Assembly: GCA_951813325.1 (NCBI GenBank) | Contig: OX638350.1 | Coordinates: 1,041,029 to 1,105,028 of the forward strand | Source: an uncultured Acidimicrobiales bacterium | Lineage (GTDB): Bacteria > Actinomycetota > Acidimicrobiia > Acidimicrobiales > Bin134 | Direction of reading: 5' to 3' | DNA length: 64,000 bases | Shown: positions 19,631-28,799 of the stretch, piece by piece | How positions within the stretch are numbered: position 1 is the first letter of the stretch | Layout of the letters: each line of letters begins with the position of its first letter | Made by a program: the position numbers and the translations under genes | The notes under the pieces: model-generated | What the model was told of the DNA's origin: nothing | Databases searched by the model: none | What the model saw: the letters and a program-made list of their open reading frames with translations, nothing else

Positions 19631-20495
19631 GTCCCTGGCTGACGAGGATCGATTCGACGGCGCTCCGCGTCGGCATGGACGGCTGAGCGCCGGGTGTTCC
19701 CACCGCGAGAGCCCCGGCCGCGTTGGCGAAGCGGACGGCTTCGACAAGTGGGCGCCGTTCAGCCAGTGAAACGCCCACAGCGCCGCAGAAGGCATCGCCT
19801 GCTCCAGTGGGGTCGATCACCTCTACCGAATAGGGGGGGACCAACACCTCGCCGACTTGGGCGCCCCGGCTGCCCAAGGTGACAATTGTCTCGCATTGGC
19901 CGGTCTCCAGACCGAAATCGGCTATCTGAGCCTGCTCGGCCCGGTTCATCACCAGTACATCGGTTAGCGGTACCACTGCTTCCACCACAAAGGGATCGAC
20001 TGGTGCAGGATTGAACACCACTATGGTTCCTCCAGTGCGGGCAGCCTGGGCCGCACGCCGGGCGCCTGCCGCCCCCACCTCGCCTTGCAGCAGCAAGACA
20101 TCGGCCGCGGCGATGACTTCCGCGGCGGCATCAGCGTCGTCGATCCCGGTTCTGGCATTGGCCCCGGCGACGATGACGATGGAGACGTCTGCGGGGGTGA
20201 TGAGCGGCAACGCCGTTCCCGTTGGCTCCTCGGCGATGCGGACGTGAGCGGTGTCAACGCCGCTGGCGGTGAGCACCTCCAGCAGCCAGCGACCCCGGTC
20301 GTCGTCGCCCACGCAGCCCACCATGTGGGCCTCGGCCCCGAGTCGGGCCGCGGCAGTCGCCTGGTTGGCGCCCTTGCCCCCTGAAAAGGCCTCCATCCGC
20401 TGGGCCTGAAGGGTCTCGTCGGGCCCGGGAAGCCGATCCAGCCATATCGACAAGTCGTAGTTGAGGCTCCCGAAGGACACAACCTTCATCTCCAC
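19620..20495 (-). CDS. ribokinase-like PfkB-family sugar kinase
   Basis: A 291-residue carbohydrate kinase of the PfkB/ribokinase family. N-terminal signature GGKGANQATAAARLGA (about residues 39-54), middle VFNPAPVDP, and the C-terminal catalytic motif DPTGAGDAFCGAV with the general-base aspartate. Ribokinase is the closest guess from the GGKGANQA and NPAP motifs, but no ribose transporter or operon partner is nearby. It is the only minus-strand gene in the first 36 kb. Confidence 0.82.
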   Translation of the reverse strand: MEMKVVSFGSLNYDLSIWLDRLPGPDETLQAQRMEAFSGGKGANQATAAARLGAEAHMVGCVGDDDRGRWLLEVLTASGVDTAHVRIAEEPTGTALPLITPADVSIVIVAGANARTGIDDADAAAEVIAAADVLLLQGEVGAAGARRAAQAARTGGTIVVFNPAPVDPFVVEAVVPLTDVLVMNRAEQAQIADFGLETGQCETIVTLGSRGAQVGEVLVPPYSVEVIDPTGAGDAFCGAVGVSLAERRPLVEAVRFANAAGALAVGTPGAQPSMPTRSAVESILVSQGLSG

Positions 20496-20638
20496 CAGTA
20501 TCGCCTATATGCTCTCAGGTAGGTGTTTTGGTCTGCGGGGTGGTAACTTGAAGGGGTCCCCCGGGCGAAGGCACAGCCTCAAACTACGAGGAGCAGTGCA
20601 AAAGCCCGTTTTTTGACCGACGGACACACTGAGTAGGG

Positions 20639-20908
20639 ATGGCCGAGAAGCTAGCGTCAAAGACCGCGACCATTGAGAAGCACCGCCTGCATGACACTGA
20701 CACAGGCTCGCCCGAGGTTCAGGTTGCTCTGCTCACTGAGCGGATCAACCACCTCACTGAGCATCTGAAAGTGCATGTGAAGGACCACCACAGCAGGCGA
20801 GGCCTGCTGATGATGGTGGGCCGCAGGCGGCGGCTGCTCGATTACGTCAAGGACAACGATGTGGAGCGCTATCGCGGCCTCATCGCCGAACTCGGACTTC
20901 GCCGCTGA
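20639..20908 (+). CDS. rpsO: 30S ribosomal protein S15
   Basis: Primary 16S rRNA-binding protein of the platform, 89 residues. Diagnostic stretches: [39 protein letters not shown] and [19 protein letters not shown]. The upstream 143 bases, between divergent genes, must contain its promoter; no textbook -35/-10 pair was clear. Confidence 0.97.
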   Translation: MAEKLASKTATIEKHRLHDTDTGSPEVQVALLTERINHLTEHLKVHVKDHHSRRGLLMMVGRRRRLLDYVKDNDVERYRGLIAELGLRR

Positions 20909-20972
20909 GAAGCGGGATTCGCCCAGGCGACCAAAGAAAAACAGATAAGCGGGCCACAAGAGAGGCCAGCTG

Positions 20973-21013
20973 CCAGTTGAAGGGGCCGAGTTGTGCTGGG
21001 CCCCTTCAACTGG
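20973..21013 (+). promoter_or_regulatory. 15-bp perfect hairpin between rpsO and pnp
   Basis: The arms CCAGTTGAAGGGGCC (20973-20987) and GGCCCCTTCAACTGG (20999-21013) are exact reverse complements around an 11-base loop. No T-run follows. Its position matches the RNase III-cleaved stem in the rpsO-pnp leader of enterobacteria, where PNPase autoregulates. A similar processing or stability role here is inference. Confidence 0.7.
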
Positions 21014-21068
21014 GAACTGGCTCCGTTCCGGCCCGCTCGGGCCTTGCGTGGTCCGGAGAGGAGTAAAA

Positions 21069-23750
21069 ATGGCGGAAGCCATCACCGTTTCAGCCGTCGT
21101 AGGCGGCGCGGAAAGCAAAACCCTGTCTTTTGAAACAGGTCGATTGGCCGGACAGGCCGATGGTGCCGTTGTGGCCCGCATGGGCGATACCACGATTTTG
21201 GTGACCGCAACCGCGGCCCGCCGTGTGCGCGAGGGGGCCGACTTCTTCCCTCTCACCGTCGACATTGAAGAGCGGATGTATGCCGCGGGCAAGATCCCCG
21301 GCTCGTTCTTTCGGCGGGAGGGTCGGGCCCCAGAGTCGGCCATCCTGACGTGCCGTCTGATCGATCGACCACTGCGGCCCTCGTTTCCCGACGGGTTCCG
21401 CAATGAGATCCACGTCGTGGGAACCGTCTTGGGTGCGGACCAGGAGAACCCCTACGACGTGATCGCCATCAATGGAGCATCGGCGGCACTGAGCATTTCG
21501 GGCATCCCGTTCGCCGGTCCGATTGGAGCGGTACGAGTGGCCCACAGTGCCGATGGGGAGTGGATACCTCATCCCACCTATGCCGAGGGCGCTGAATCCA
21601 CTTTCGAGATGGTGGTGGCTGGACGGGTTCTAGACGACGGCGACGTGGCCATCATGATGGTGGAAGCCAATGGCACTGAGGCGGGCTGGGAGCTCTACAG
21701 CAACGGAACCCCCAAGGTAGACGAAGCCGCGCTAGCTGAGGGTTTGGAGCGGTCCAAAGAGTGGATCAAAGAAGCTGTGGGCCTCCAGCGCAGGCTGATC
21801 GCCATCGCGGGGGTGAAGCCCCCCATGGAATACGAACTCCAGTCGGACTACTCCCCAGAGGTCGAGTCAGCGGTGGCCGAAGTAGGCACCGACAAGCTGG
21901 CTGCGGCCATGTCCATTGCCGACAAGGCTGAGCGCCAGGAGGCCGAGTCGCAGGCCAAGGAGGAGATCACCGAGGCGTTGACCGACCGATTCGACCAGGT
22001 AGAAGGGGTTGAAAAGCAGATCTCTGCTGCTGTCCGCTCGCTCACCAAGCGGCTCGTTCGCAGCCGGACCGTGCAAGACGGCGTGCGCATCGATGGGCGG
22101 GGAACAGCCGACATCCGCCCGCTTGCTTCCGCTGTAGGCGTGGTGGATACCGCCCATGGCTCAGGGCTGTTCGAGCGGGGTGAGACCCAAGTGCTGAACA
22201 TCACGACGCTGGGCACTGCCCGGATGGACCAGATGATCGACGGGATCGATCCCGTCGATAAGAAGCGCTATATCCACCACTACAATTTCCCCCCCTACTC
22301 CACCGGGGAAACCGGCTTCATGCGGGGCCCGAAGCGCCGGGAAATCGGACATGGGGCGTTGGCCGAGAAAGCCCTAGTCCCGGTCATCCCCAGCATGGAC
22401 GAGTTTCCGTACACGCTGCGCCTGGTATCGGAGGTGCTGTCCTCAAATGGTTCCTCTTCTATGGGCTCGGTGTGCTCGTCAACGCTGTCGCTCATGGATG
22501 CGGGCGTGCCCGTCAAAGCGCCGGTGGCTGGCATCGCCATGGGATTGGTGTTTCATGAGGGTCGCTACACCACGCTCACCGACATCTTGGGCGCCGAAGA
22601 TGCATTCGGCGATATGGACTTCAAGGTCGCAGGCACGGCTGACTTCGTGACCGCGCTGCAACTCGACACGAAGATCGACGGGCTGCCTGCTGATGTGCTG
22701 GCCAATGCTCTGAACCAAGCTCGCGATGCTCGGCTCAAGATTCTGGAGGTGATGGCCGAGGCCCTCGACGCCCCCCGGGATGATGTCCGTCCCACTGCTC
22801 CCAAGATCATCAAGTTCGAGATCCCGCTGGACAAGATCGGTGAGGTGATCGGCCCCAAGGGCAAGGTCATAAATTCCATTCAGGCGGAGACCGGAGCTGA
22901 GGTCAATGTTGACGACGGCCAAGACACTGGCATCGTTACCATCTCCTCGCCCAACCGTGACAATGTAGATGAGGCTGAGCGCCAAATCCGCTTGATACTG
23001 GATCCGCCCACCGCTGATGTTGGGGAGGTCTACAACGGAAAGGTGGTGAACATCACCGCGTTTGGGGCATTCGTGAACATCCTTCCGGGTCGCGATGGCT
23101 TGGTGCACATCTCCAAGCTCGGCCGTGGTCGTCGTGTCGAGCGGGTGGAAGATGTGGTCGCTTTGGGCGACGATCTCGAGGTCGTTGTGGAGGACATCGA
23201 TCCCAACGGCAAAATAAGCCTCAAGTTGACCGGCGACGACAGCAGCGACGACCGGAATTCTGGTTCCCGTTCAGACGACCGTCGGGGTCGTAGAGATGAT
23301 CGCGGCGACGACCGTCGGGGTCGTAGAGATGATCGCGGCGACGACCGTAGGGGTCGTAGAGATGATCGCGGCGACGGTCGGGGTGGTCGGGATCGCGATG
23401 ATCGCGGCGACGGTCGGGGTGGTCGGGATCGCGATGATCGCGACGACCGTCGGGGTGGTCGGGATCGCGATGATCGCGACGACCGTCGGGGTGGTCGGGA
23501 TCGCGATGATCGCGACGACCGTCGGGGTCGTAGAGATGATCGCGGCGACGGTCGGGGTGGTCGGGATCGCGATGATCGCCGCGACGGCCGGAGTGGCCGC
23601 GACCGAAGTGATCGGGAAGGCCCATCCCAAGCGGCATCCTTTGAAGACGACTTTGAGTCTCAGCTGCGAGATGAGTTTGGCGACCTCGGGCCCGTCGGGG
23701 GCTCACATCGTCGAGGCGGGGGTCGCGGCCGCGACCGAGCACCGCGCTAG
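21069..23750 (+). CDS. pnp: polyribonucleotide nucleotidyltransferase (PNPase)
   Basis: Phosphorolytic 3'-5' exoribonuclease and RNA polymerase. Two RNase PH domains are seen (first with RMGDTTILVTATA, second with FERGETQVLNITTLGT and SNGSSSMGSVCSSTLSLMDAG), then KH (KIGEVIGPKGKVINSIQAETGA) and S1 (GKVVNITAFGAFVNILPGRDGLVHISKLG). The C-terminus is an unusual Arg/Asp/Gly repeat region encoded at about 23270-23610, then a short acidic end. ATG 21069 is chosen for its ggagagg ribosome binding site. Total 893 residues. Confidence 0.96.
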   Translation: MAEAITVSAVVGGAESKTLSFETGRLAGQADGAVVARMGDTTILVTATAARRVREGADFFPLTVDIEERMYAAGKIPGSFFRREGRAPESAILTCRLIDRPLRPSFPDGFRNEIHVVGTVLGADQENPYDVIAINGASAALSISGIPFAGPIGAVRVAHSADGEWIPHPTYAEGAESTFEMVVAGRVLDDGDVAIMMVEANGTEAGWELYSNGTPKVDEAALAEGLERSKEWIKEAVGLQRRLIAIAGVKPPMEYELQSDYSPEVESAVAEVGTDKLAAAMSIADKAERQEAESQAKEEITEALTDRFDQVEGVEKQISAAVRSLTKRLVRSRTVQDGVRIDGRGTADIRPLASAVGVVDTAHGSGLFERGETQVLNITTLGTARMDQMIDGIDPVDKKRYIHHYNFPPYSTGETGFMRGPKRREIGHGALAEKALVPVIPSMDEFPYTLRLVSEVLSSNGSSSMGSVCSSTLSLMDAGVPVKAPVAGIAMGLVFHEGRYTTLTDILGAEDAFGDMDFKVAGTADFVTALQLDTKIDGLPADVLANALNQARDARLKILEVMAEALDAPRDDVRPTAPKIIKFEIPLDKIGEVIGPKGKVINSIQAETGAEVNVDDGQDTGIVTISSPNRDNVDEAERQIRLILDPPTADVGEVYNGKVVNITAFGAFVNILPGRDGLVHISKLGRGRRVERVEDVVALGDDLEVVVEDIDPNGKISLKLTGDDSSDDRNSGSRSDDRRGRRDDRGDDRRGRRDDRGDDRRGRRDDRGDGRGGRDRDDRGDGRGGRDRDDRDDRRGGRDRDDRDDRRGGRDRDDRDDRRGRRDDRGDGRGGRDRDDRRDGRSGRDRSDREGPSQAASFEDDFESQLRDEFGDLGPVGGSHRRGGGRGRDRAPR
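23270..23610 (+). repeat. tandem RD/RGG-coding repeats in pnp
   Basis: In-frame short tandem repeats. First come about three 33-base units starting gaccgtcggggtcgtagaga and encoding DDRRGRRDDRG. Then come about five 36-base-type units containing ggtggtcgggatcgcgatga and encoding RGGRDRDDRGD. The product is a charged, disordered RNA-binding-type tail. Near-identity of the DNA units indicates recent expansion. Confidence 0.85.
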
Positions 23751-23813
23751 CCCGATTTCTCGCTCCATTTTTCAAGCCGAATTGCCACCACTCAGCCCTG
23801 TATCATCTCGTTC

Positions 23814-24584
23814 ATGATTCGGGTCGGGGTGTTCGGTGCGGGGGGCAGAATGGGTGCCACCGTCTGCGAAGCGGTGGCTGCTGATCCCGAACTGGAATTG
23901 GTGGCCGCAGTGGACCCCAACCGGGTGGGTGCGTCGGCGGGTGGCGCAGTGTCGGTTGCCGACCTCCAAGCGGTGGCCGACGCCGGGGCCGATGTGGTGG
24001 TGGATTTCACCATTGCTGAAGCAGCCCGAGACAATCTAGTTTGGCTTGCAGCCCAGAAAATTCACGCCGTCGTGGGGACTACTGGTTTCACCGACGACGA
24101 TCTTGAGCGATTCGAAGCTGCTTTCAACGGCGCGGGGCGGGCGTGCATCATCGCCCCCAACTTCGCCATCAGTGCCGTGCTGATGATGCGGTTTGCCGAA
24201 CTGGCCGCGCCTTACTTCGACACCGCCGAAGTGATTGAACTACACCACGACGCCAAAATCGACGCTCCATCGGGGACCGCCCGGTTGACGGCGGAGAAAA
24301 TGGCGGTTGCATCAGGCGACTGGGCCCCTGATCCCACCGAGCATGAGATGCTGTCCGGCGCGCGGGGGGCCGAAGGTCCTGCGGGTGTGCGGGTTCATGC
24401 CGTGCGAATGAGAGGTATGGTGGCCCACCACGAGGTGATCCTGGGCACCGAGGGCCAAACCCTCACCATCCGCCAGGACTCCACTGATCGGTCTTCGTTC
24501 ATGCCGGGCGTGTTGGCCGCAGTGAAGGCCGCCCCAGAACGCTCCGGGCTAGTCATCGGCCTCGATGCACTGCTGGATATCTAG
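23814..24584 (+). CDS. dapB: 4-hydroxy-tetrahydrodipicolinate reductase
   Basis: Second committed enzyme of lysine/DAP synthesis, NAD(P)H-dependent. Seen: GVFGAGGRMGATV (dinucleotide fold, residues 4-16), VVGTTGFTDDDLE, and the catalytic ELHHDAKIDAPSGTARL with the His-His pair and lysine. Length 256 residues. The TAG stop lies inside the CTAG at the left end of the inverted-repeat element that follows. Confidence 0.96.
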   Translation: MIRVGVFGAGGRMGATVCEAVAADPELELVAAVDPNRVGASAGGAVSVADLQAVADAGADVVVDFTIAEAARDNLVWLAAQKIHAVVGTTGFTDDDLERFEAAFNGAGRACIIAPNFAISAVLMMRFAELAAPYFDTAEVIELHHDAKIDAPSGTARLTAEKMAVASGDWAPDPTEHEMLSGARGAEGPAGVRVHAVRMRGMVAHHEVILGTEGQTLTIRQDSTDRSSFMPGVLAAVKAAPERSGLVIGLDALLDI

Positions 24585-24748
24585 TGGTGTGTCGTGGGTT
24601 TAGCGCCGTGGATTGCGACGGCAGCGGCGTTCCTCGCAAGGCGCACCGACGCAGCCATACTTCCAGGGTACGGCAAGGAGGGGCAACGCCGCGAGGGGCG
24701 TCGATGTCTAGCAGGACACGCGCGAATAAACCCACGACACACCACTAG
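24581..24748. mobile_element. MITE-like element with 22-bp terminal inverted repeats
   Basis: The ends 24581-24602 (beginning CTAGTGGTGTGTCG) and 24727-24748 (ending CGACACACCACTAG) are perfect reverse complements over 22 bases. CTAG is itself a palindrome and may be the target duplication; a further CTAG follows at 24749. Internal arms GCGGCGTT (24624-24631) and AACGCCGC (24685-24692) also pair. The 168 bases have no coding frame. This looks like a non-autonomous transposable element; the parent transposon family was not recognised. Confidence 0.75.
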
Positions 24749-24758
24749 CTAGAGCCTC

Positions 24759-25517
24759 GTGTCGCTGCGGCGCCTGTTGCTGAACATCGCGGTGTTGCTG
24801 GCGGTGGCCGCCATGGTCATTGCTGGGTTCTGGCAGCTTCATCGGCTATCTGAGCGCCGGGATCGCAACAGCACGATCACCAGTCGCGGCCAACTCCCCG
24901 TGGTCGAGGTGCAAGACTTGGTGGAGATTGACGATGCCTACGACATGGCGGACGAGATTGAGTTCCGCTTGGTTCGGGCGGTTGGTGTCTACCAGCCCAA
25001 AGATCAGGTGCTGATCCGTAACCGCACCTACCAGGGATCGGCCGGATTTTGGGTGTTGACTCCGCTGCGGCTTCGCTCAGGCGCGCTGGTCGCGGTCAAC
25101 CGAGGCTGGATTTCCCACGGGACGGGTACTGGGGCATCCCCGGCGGATTTCGCGTCTGGCGAGGGAGAGGTTGAGGTGGTCGGGCCAGTTCGCGCCACCG
25201 TTACTGCCGCTGGGCTCCAGCAGTCCGACCCCTCAGGCGGGGTGCTGGCCGAAATGGCCCGTCCCGACCTGGCCCGCCTGTCCCAGCAACTCGACGCCGA
25301 CCTGCTGCCGATCTACATACAGCTCCAAGCGCAATCACCCTCCGGCGGTGATCTTCCTGTTCCGGTACCGTCCCCCGACCTTGGGGAGGGTGCCCATCTG
25401 GCCTACGCCGTGCAGTGGTTTGTCTTTGCCGCCGTCGCGGTGGTGGGCTACCCGCTCATCTTGCGCCGATTGGGCCGCCCCGGTGATGAGGAGGCGGCCA
25501 TGGATGTTGGGGTCTAG
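24759..25517 (+). CDS. SURF1-family cytochrome oxidase biogenesis protein
   Basis: A 252-residue membrane protein with an N-terminal transmembrane helix (residues 6-25), a periplasmic-side domain and a C-terminal helix (about 213-235), the SURF1/SHY1 topology. Supporting motifs are GFWQLHRLSERRDRN, VLIRNRTYQGSAGFWVLTPL and VAVNRGWI. SURF1 assists heme insertion into cytochrome c oxidase. GTG 24759 begins only eleven bases after the inverted-repeat element, and no good Shine-Dalgarno is visible, so the insertion may have changed its expression. Confidence 0.83.
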   Translation: MSLRRLLLNIAVLLAVAAMVIAGFWQLHRLSERRDRNSTITSRGQLPVVEVQDLVEIDDAYDMADEIEFRLVRAVGVYQPKDQVLIRNRTYQGSAGFWVLTPLRLRSGALVAVNRGWISHGTGTGASPADFASGEGEVEVVGPVRATVTAAGLQQSDPSGGVLAEMARPDLARLSQQLDADLLPIYIQLQAQSPSGGDLPVPVPSPDLGEGAHLAYAVQWFVFAAVAVVGYPLILRRLGRPGDEEAAMDVGV

Positions 25518-25548
25518 TTTGATTCCGGAGCAGCAGTAGGCTGATGTT

Positions 25549-26193
25549 GTGCCGCATGTGTTCGAGATTGTTGGGAGAGTCCTGTTTGCCCTGCGCACCA
25601 AGGGCATGGCTGAAGTTGATTCGGTGGCTCAAGCCACCGGTCTGTCCAACAGCCAAACTGCCGCGGCCTTAGAGGAATTGGGAGAGCAGGGGTGGGTGCG
25701 CTACCGAGACGGGAAGAGGGCCCAGGGATGGATGCTGCTTGGAGAGGGTCGGGCCGAGGCTGAGCGTCTGGTGGCTCTCGAAGTCGACGAGTCCGGGATG
25801 AGATCCCTGATCCATGAGAACTATGAGTTGTTCAAAGTGTTGGACCCTGAGCTGAAAGAGGCTTGCACCGAATTCCAGGTACGCGGCGACCAGATCATGA
25901 ACGACCACACCGATCCCGACTACGACGCCGCGGTGATCGCCCGCCTGAGCGATATCAACCGGCGAGTCCAGCCGATCATCTCACGACTGGCCGGAGCCTT
26001 CGACCGATTCGGGCACTATGGAGGACGGCTCGACTACGCGTTGATTCAGGTACAGAGCGGTGATCTTAATTGGTTTACCAAGCCCTCTTTGGATTCCTAC
26101 CATGAAGTGTGGTTCGAGCTGCACGAGGATCTCCTGGTGTCACTGGGCATTGATCGGGCAACCGAGCTGGCCGCCGACTCTGCTGACGCGTAA
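25549..26193 (+). CDS. winged-helix (MarR/PadR-like) DNA-binding protein
   Basis: A 214-residue protein whose first 75 residues look like a winged helix-turn-helix: VGRVLFALRTKGMAEVDSVA, then ATGLSNSQTAAALEELGEQGWVRYR and a wing ending GWMLLGEGR. The remainder is helical with no recognised ligand motif. It sits ten bases before dapA and may regulate or simply be co-transcribed with it. Homologues in Acidimicrobiia-like genomes would be hypothetical regulators; function not assigned. Confidence 0.65.
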   Translation: MPHVFEIVGRVLFALRTKGMAEVDSVAQATGLSNSQTAAALEELGEQGWVRYRDGKRAQGWMLLGEGRAEAERLVALEVDESGMRSLIHENYELFKVLDPELKEACTEFQVRGDQIMNDHTDPDYDAAVIARLSDINRRVQPIISRLAGAFDRFGHYGGRLDYALIQVQSGDLNWFTKPSLDSYHEVWFELHEDLLVSLGIDRATELAADSADA

Positions 26194-26202
26194 GGAGAAC
26201 CC

Positions 26203-27099
26203 ATGGCTCGATTCGGAAAGGTATTGACCGCCATGGTCACGCCGTTTCGCGAGGACGGCTCGCTCGATTTGGGAGCGGCTGCTCAGTTGGCCCAATGGCT
26301 GGCCAACAATGGCAGCGATGGACTGGTGGTCGCGGGGACCACGGGTGAGTCGCCGACCCTGACACATGACGAGCAGATCGACCTCATCGGCGCGGTGGCC
26401 TCGGCGGTGGACATACCCGTAGTGGCTGGTACAGGTAGCAACGACACGGCCGCGGCGATAGAGCTGACTGAGCGGGCCACCGGGGTCGGCGCCGACGGTG
26501 TCTTGTTGGTGGCCCCGTACTACAACCGCCCCTCTCAAGCCGGCCTGGCCAGGCACTTTGGTGCGGTGGCTGCGTCAACCGACTTGCCGGTGATCATCTA
26601 CGACATACCCATTCGCACAGGACGCAAGGTGGATACCGCCACGCTGCTGGAACTGGCCCACGGAGTGAGCAACATCGTCGGCCTCAAAGATGCGGCCGGC
26701 GATCCCGCCGAGACCGCCAAGCTCATCGCCCAGGCCCCCGAGGATTTCGAGGTGTACAGCGGCGACGACAGCCTCAACCTCGTTTTGTTGTCGGTGGGCG
26801 CGGTGGGTTTCATAAGCGTGGCGGCCCACTGGGCCGGTGCCGAGCACGCCGACATGATTGCCGCCTTCGAGAAGGGCGACGTCGCCGCCGCCTGCCAGAT
26901 CAACGCCAGCCTCATCCCGTCGTATGACTATGAGACGGGGTTGGCGGCCCCCAACCCCGTTCCAGCCAAGGCCATGATGCGCCTTGTCGGCCTTCCTGTG
27001 GGCCGGTGCCGCCCGCCGTTGGACGTCGAGCCCGACGGCCAGGCCGAGGCCGCCGCCTACGTGTTGGCTGGCACTCGACTAGGCGCCGCCCATGGCTGA
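26203..27099 (+). CDS. dapA: 4-hydroxy-tetrahydrodipicolinate synthase
   Basis: Condenses pyruvate with aspartate semialdehyde in lysine/DAP synthesis. TIM-barrel aldolase family with VAGTTGESPTLTHDEQ, GVLLVAPYYNRPSQ (catalytic tyrosine region), IYDIPIRTG and the Schiff-base lysine in NIVGLKDAAGD. Length 298 residues. ATG follows aaggag. Its 3' end overlaps the RNase J start by eight bases. Confidence 0.95.
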   Translation: MARFGKVLTAMVTPFREDGSLDLGAAAQLAQWLANNGSDGLVVAGTTGESPTLTHDEQIDLIGAVASAVDIPVVAGTGSNDTAAAIELTERATGVGADGVLLVAPYYNRPSQAGLARHFGAVAASTDLPVIIYDIPIRTGRKVDTATLLELAHGVSNIVGLKDAAGDPAETAKLIAQAPEDFEVYSGDDSLNLVLLSVGAVGFISVAAHWAGAEHADMIAAFEKGDVAAACQINASLIPSYDYETGLAAPNPVPAKAMMRLVGLPVGRCRPPLDVEPDGQAEAAAYVLAGTRLGAAHG

Positions 27100-28750
27100 T
27101 CCAGTCCAGATCACCTTTCTGGGCGGGTTGGGGGACATCGGTAGGAACTGCGCGGCCATCGAGTGCCGGGGTGAATTGCTGCTCTTGGACTGCGGAGTCC
27201 TGTTCCCCGACGAGGACATGCCCGGCGCCGATTTCGTGCTCCCCGATCTGGAGTATCTGCGCGACCGGGCCGATCGCATTGTGGGCTGCATCTGTACCCA
27301 CGGCCATGAGGATCACATCGGCGCGCTGTCCCATGCACTGCAATGGCTGTCGTTTCCGGTCTATGCCTCGCCATTTACCCTGGGCCTGGTCCGAAACCGC
27401 CTTGAAGAACAAGGGTTGATCGAGCGCGCGAGCCTCAACCCCATCGGCGACCACGACCGCATCCGCGTCGGATCGTTCGACTGCGAGTTCATCCCGGTCA
27501 CCCACTCGGTTCCCTCCGGGCTGATCTCGGTCATACGCACCCCCCAAGGGGTCATCTTGCACTCAAGCGACTTCAAGCTGGACCTGAATCCAATTGACGG
27601 CCGGCGCACCGACCTCGCCCGGATCGGGGCGATCGCCCACGATGAAGGGGTGCGGCTGCTGCTGTGCGACTCCACGAACTCGGAGATCCCCGGCAGCTCT
27701 CGGTCGGAGTCCGAAGTGGGAGGGGTGCTGAGAGGGGTGTTCGCCGCCCATCCGGCCCGACGACTGGTAGTGGCCGCGTTCTCCAGCCATATCCACCGGG
27801 TCCAGCAGGTGGTGGACGCCGCGGTGGCCTCGGGTCGAAAGGTGGCCACGCTGGGTCTGTCCATGAAGCGCAACTTCGCTTTGGCCCGAGAATTGGGTCT
27901 GCTTCAGATGCCCGACCACGCCTTCATCGATGTGTCCGAAGCCGAGCAATATCCCCCACCGCAGGTGTGCGTGGTGGCCACCGGATCTCAGGGGGAGACC
28001 CGCTCGGCGCTGGCGATGGCCGCCACCGGCGACAGCCGCTGGATCGACGTCGGCCCCGATGACACCGTGGTGCTGAGCTCCAGCCCCATTCCCGGCAACG
28101 AAGCCCGGGTCGCCCGGATGATCAACAACCTGGTGGAACGGGGTGCCGATGTGGTCCACAGCGGCCAGTTGGAGGTCCATACCACCGGCCACGGCAAGCA
28201 GGACGAGCTGCGCACCCTGCACACAGTGGCCGACCCCGAGTACTTCGTGCCGGTCCACGGCGAGGTCCGCCACCTCGCGGCTCATGCCGATCTGGCGGTG
28301 AAGATGGGCATGCCTTCCGATCAGGTGGTTCTGGCCCGTGACGGCGATCAGGTGGAGCTGAGCGACCGCGGCCTGCTCAACCGGGGCAAGGCCACCTCCG
28401 GGGAGTACTACTACGTGAATGGGCAGTTGATCGAGAGCGGCCGAGAGCTGTTCAGCGAGCGATCCATCCTCGGAGGCCAGGGCGTGGTCAGCGTGGTGGT
28501 GGTGTTGAGCCGCGATGAGGGCCGTCTGCTGGCCCGTCCCCGCTTCGAGACCAAGGGTTGGGTCGGAGCCGACATCGCGTGGCAACTGGAGCAGGCCGGG
28601 GCCGATGAGGTTGCTGTTGCGGTGGAAAATCACCTGGCTTCGGGGGACGAAGACGGTCTGGAGCGCCTGGTACGGCGGGCTGCGGGGCAATTCGTCAACC
28701 ACAACACCGGTCGCCGCCCGATGATCGTTCCCATCATCTTCGAGTTCTGA
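27092..28750 (+). CDS. rnj: ribonuclease J
   Basis: Metallo-beta-lactamase/beta-CASP ribonuclease with endo- and 5'-3' exonuclease activity in RNA decay. Metal site CICTHGHEDHIGAL near residue 70, FIPVTHSVPSG, LLCDSTNSE, beta-CASP motifs SMKRN, and the C-terminal VHGEVRHLAAHADLA. Length 552 residues, typical of actinobacterial RNase J. It directly follows dapA, an arrangement common in actinobacteria. Confidence 0.94.
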   Translation: MADPVQITFLGGLGDIGRNCAAIECRGELLLLDCGVLFPDEDMPGADFVLPDLEYLRDRADRIVGCICTHGHEDHIGALSHALQWLSFPVYASPFTLGLVRNRLEEQGLIERASLNPIGDHDRIRVGSFDCEFIPVTHSVPSGLISVIRTPQGVILHSSDFKLDLNPIDGRRTDLARIGAIAHDEGVRLLLCDSTNSEIPGSSRSESEVGGVLRGVFAAHPARRLVVAAFSSHIHRVQQVVDAAVASGRKVATLGLSMKRNFALARELGLLQMPDHAFIDVSEAEQYPPPQVCVVATGSQGETRSALAMAATGDSRWIDVGPDDTVVLSSSPIPGNEARVARMINNLVERGADVVHSGQLEVHTTGHGKQDELRTLHTVADPEYFVPVHGEVRHLAAHADLAVKMGMPSDQVVLARDGDQVELSDRGLLNRGKATSGEYYYVNGQLIESGRELFSERSILGGQGVVSVVVVLSRDEGRLLARPRFETKGWVGADIAWQLEQAGADEVAVAVENHLASGDEDGLERLVRRAAGQFVNHNTGRRPMIVPIIFEF

Positions 28751-28799
28751 CCGTCACATCGCTAGATTCGGCTTCGATCAGTCCGATCCAGACAAACCG

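Noticed and set aside
23270..23610. CRISPR-like array.
   Set aside because: The repeats are contiguous, in frame and encode the PNPase tail; there are no unique spacers.
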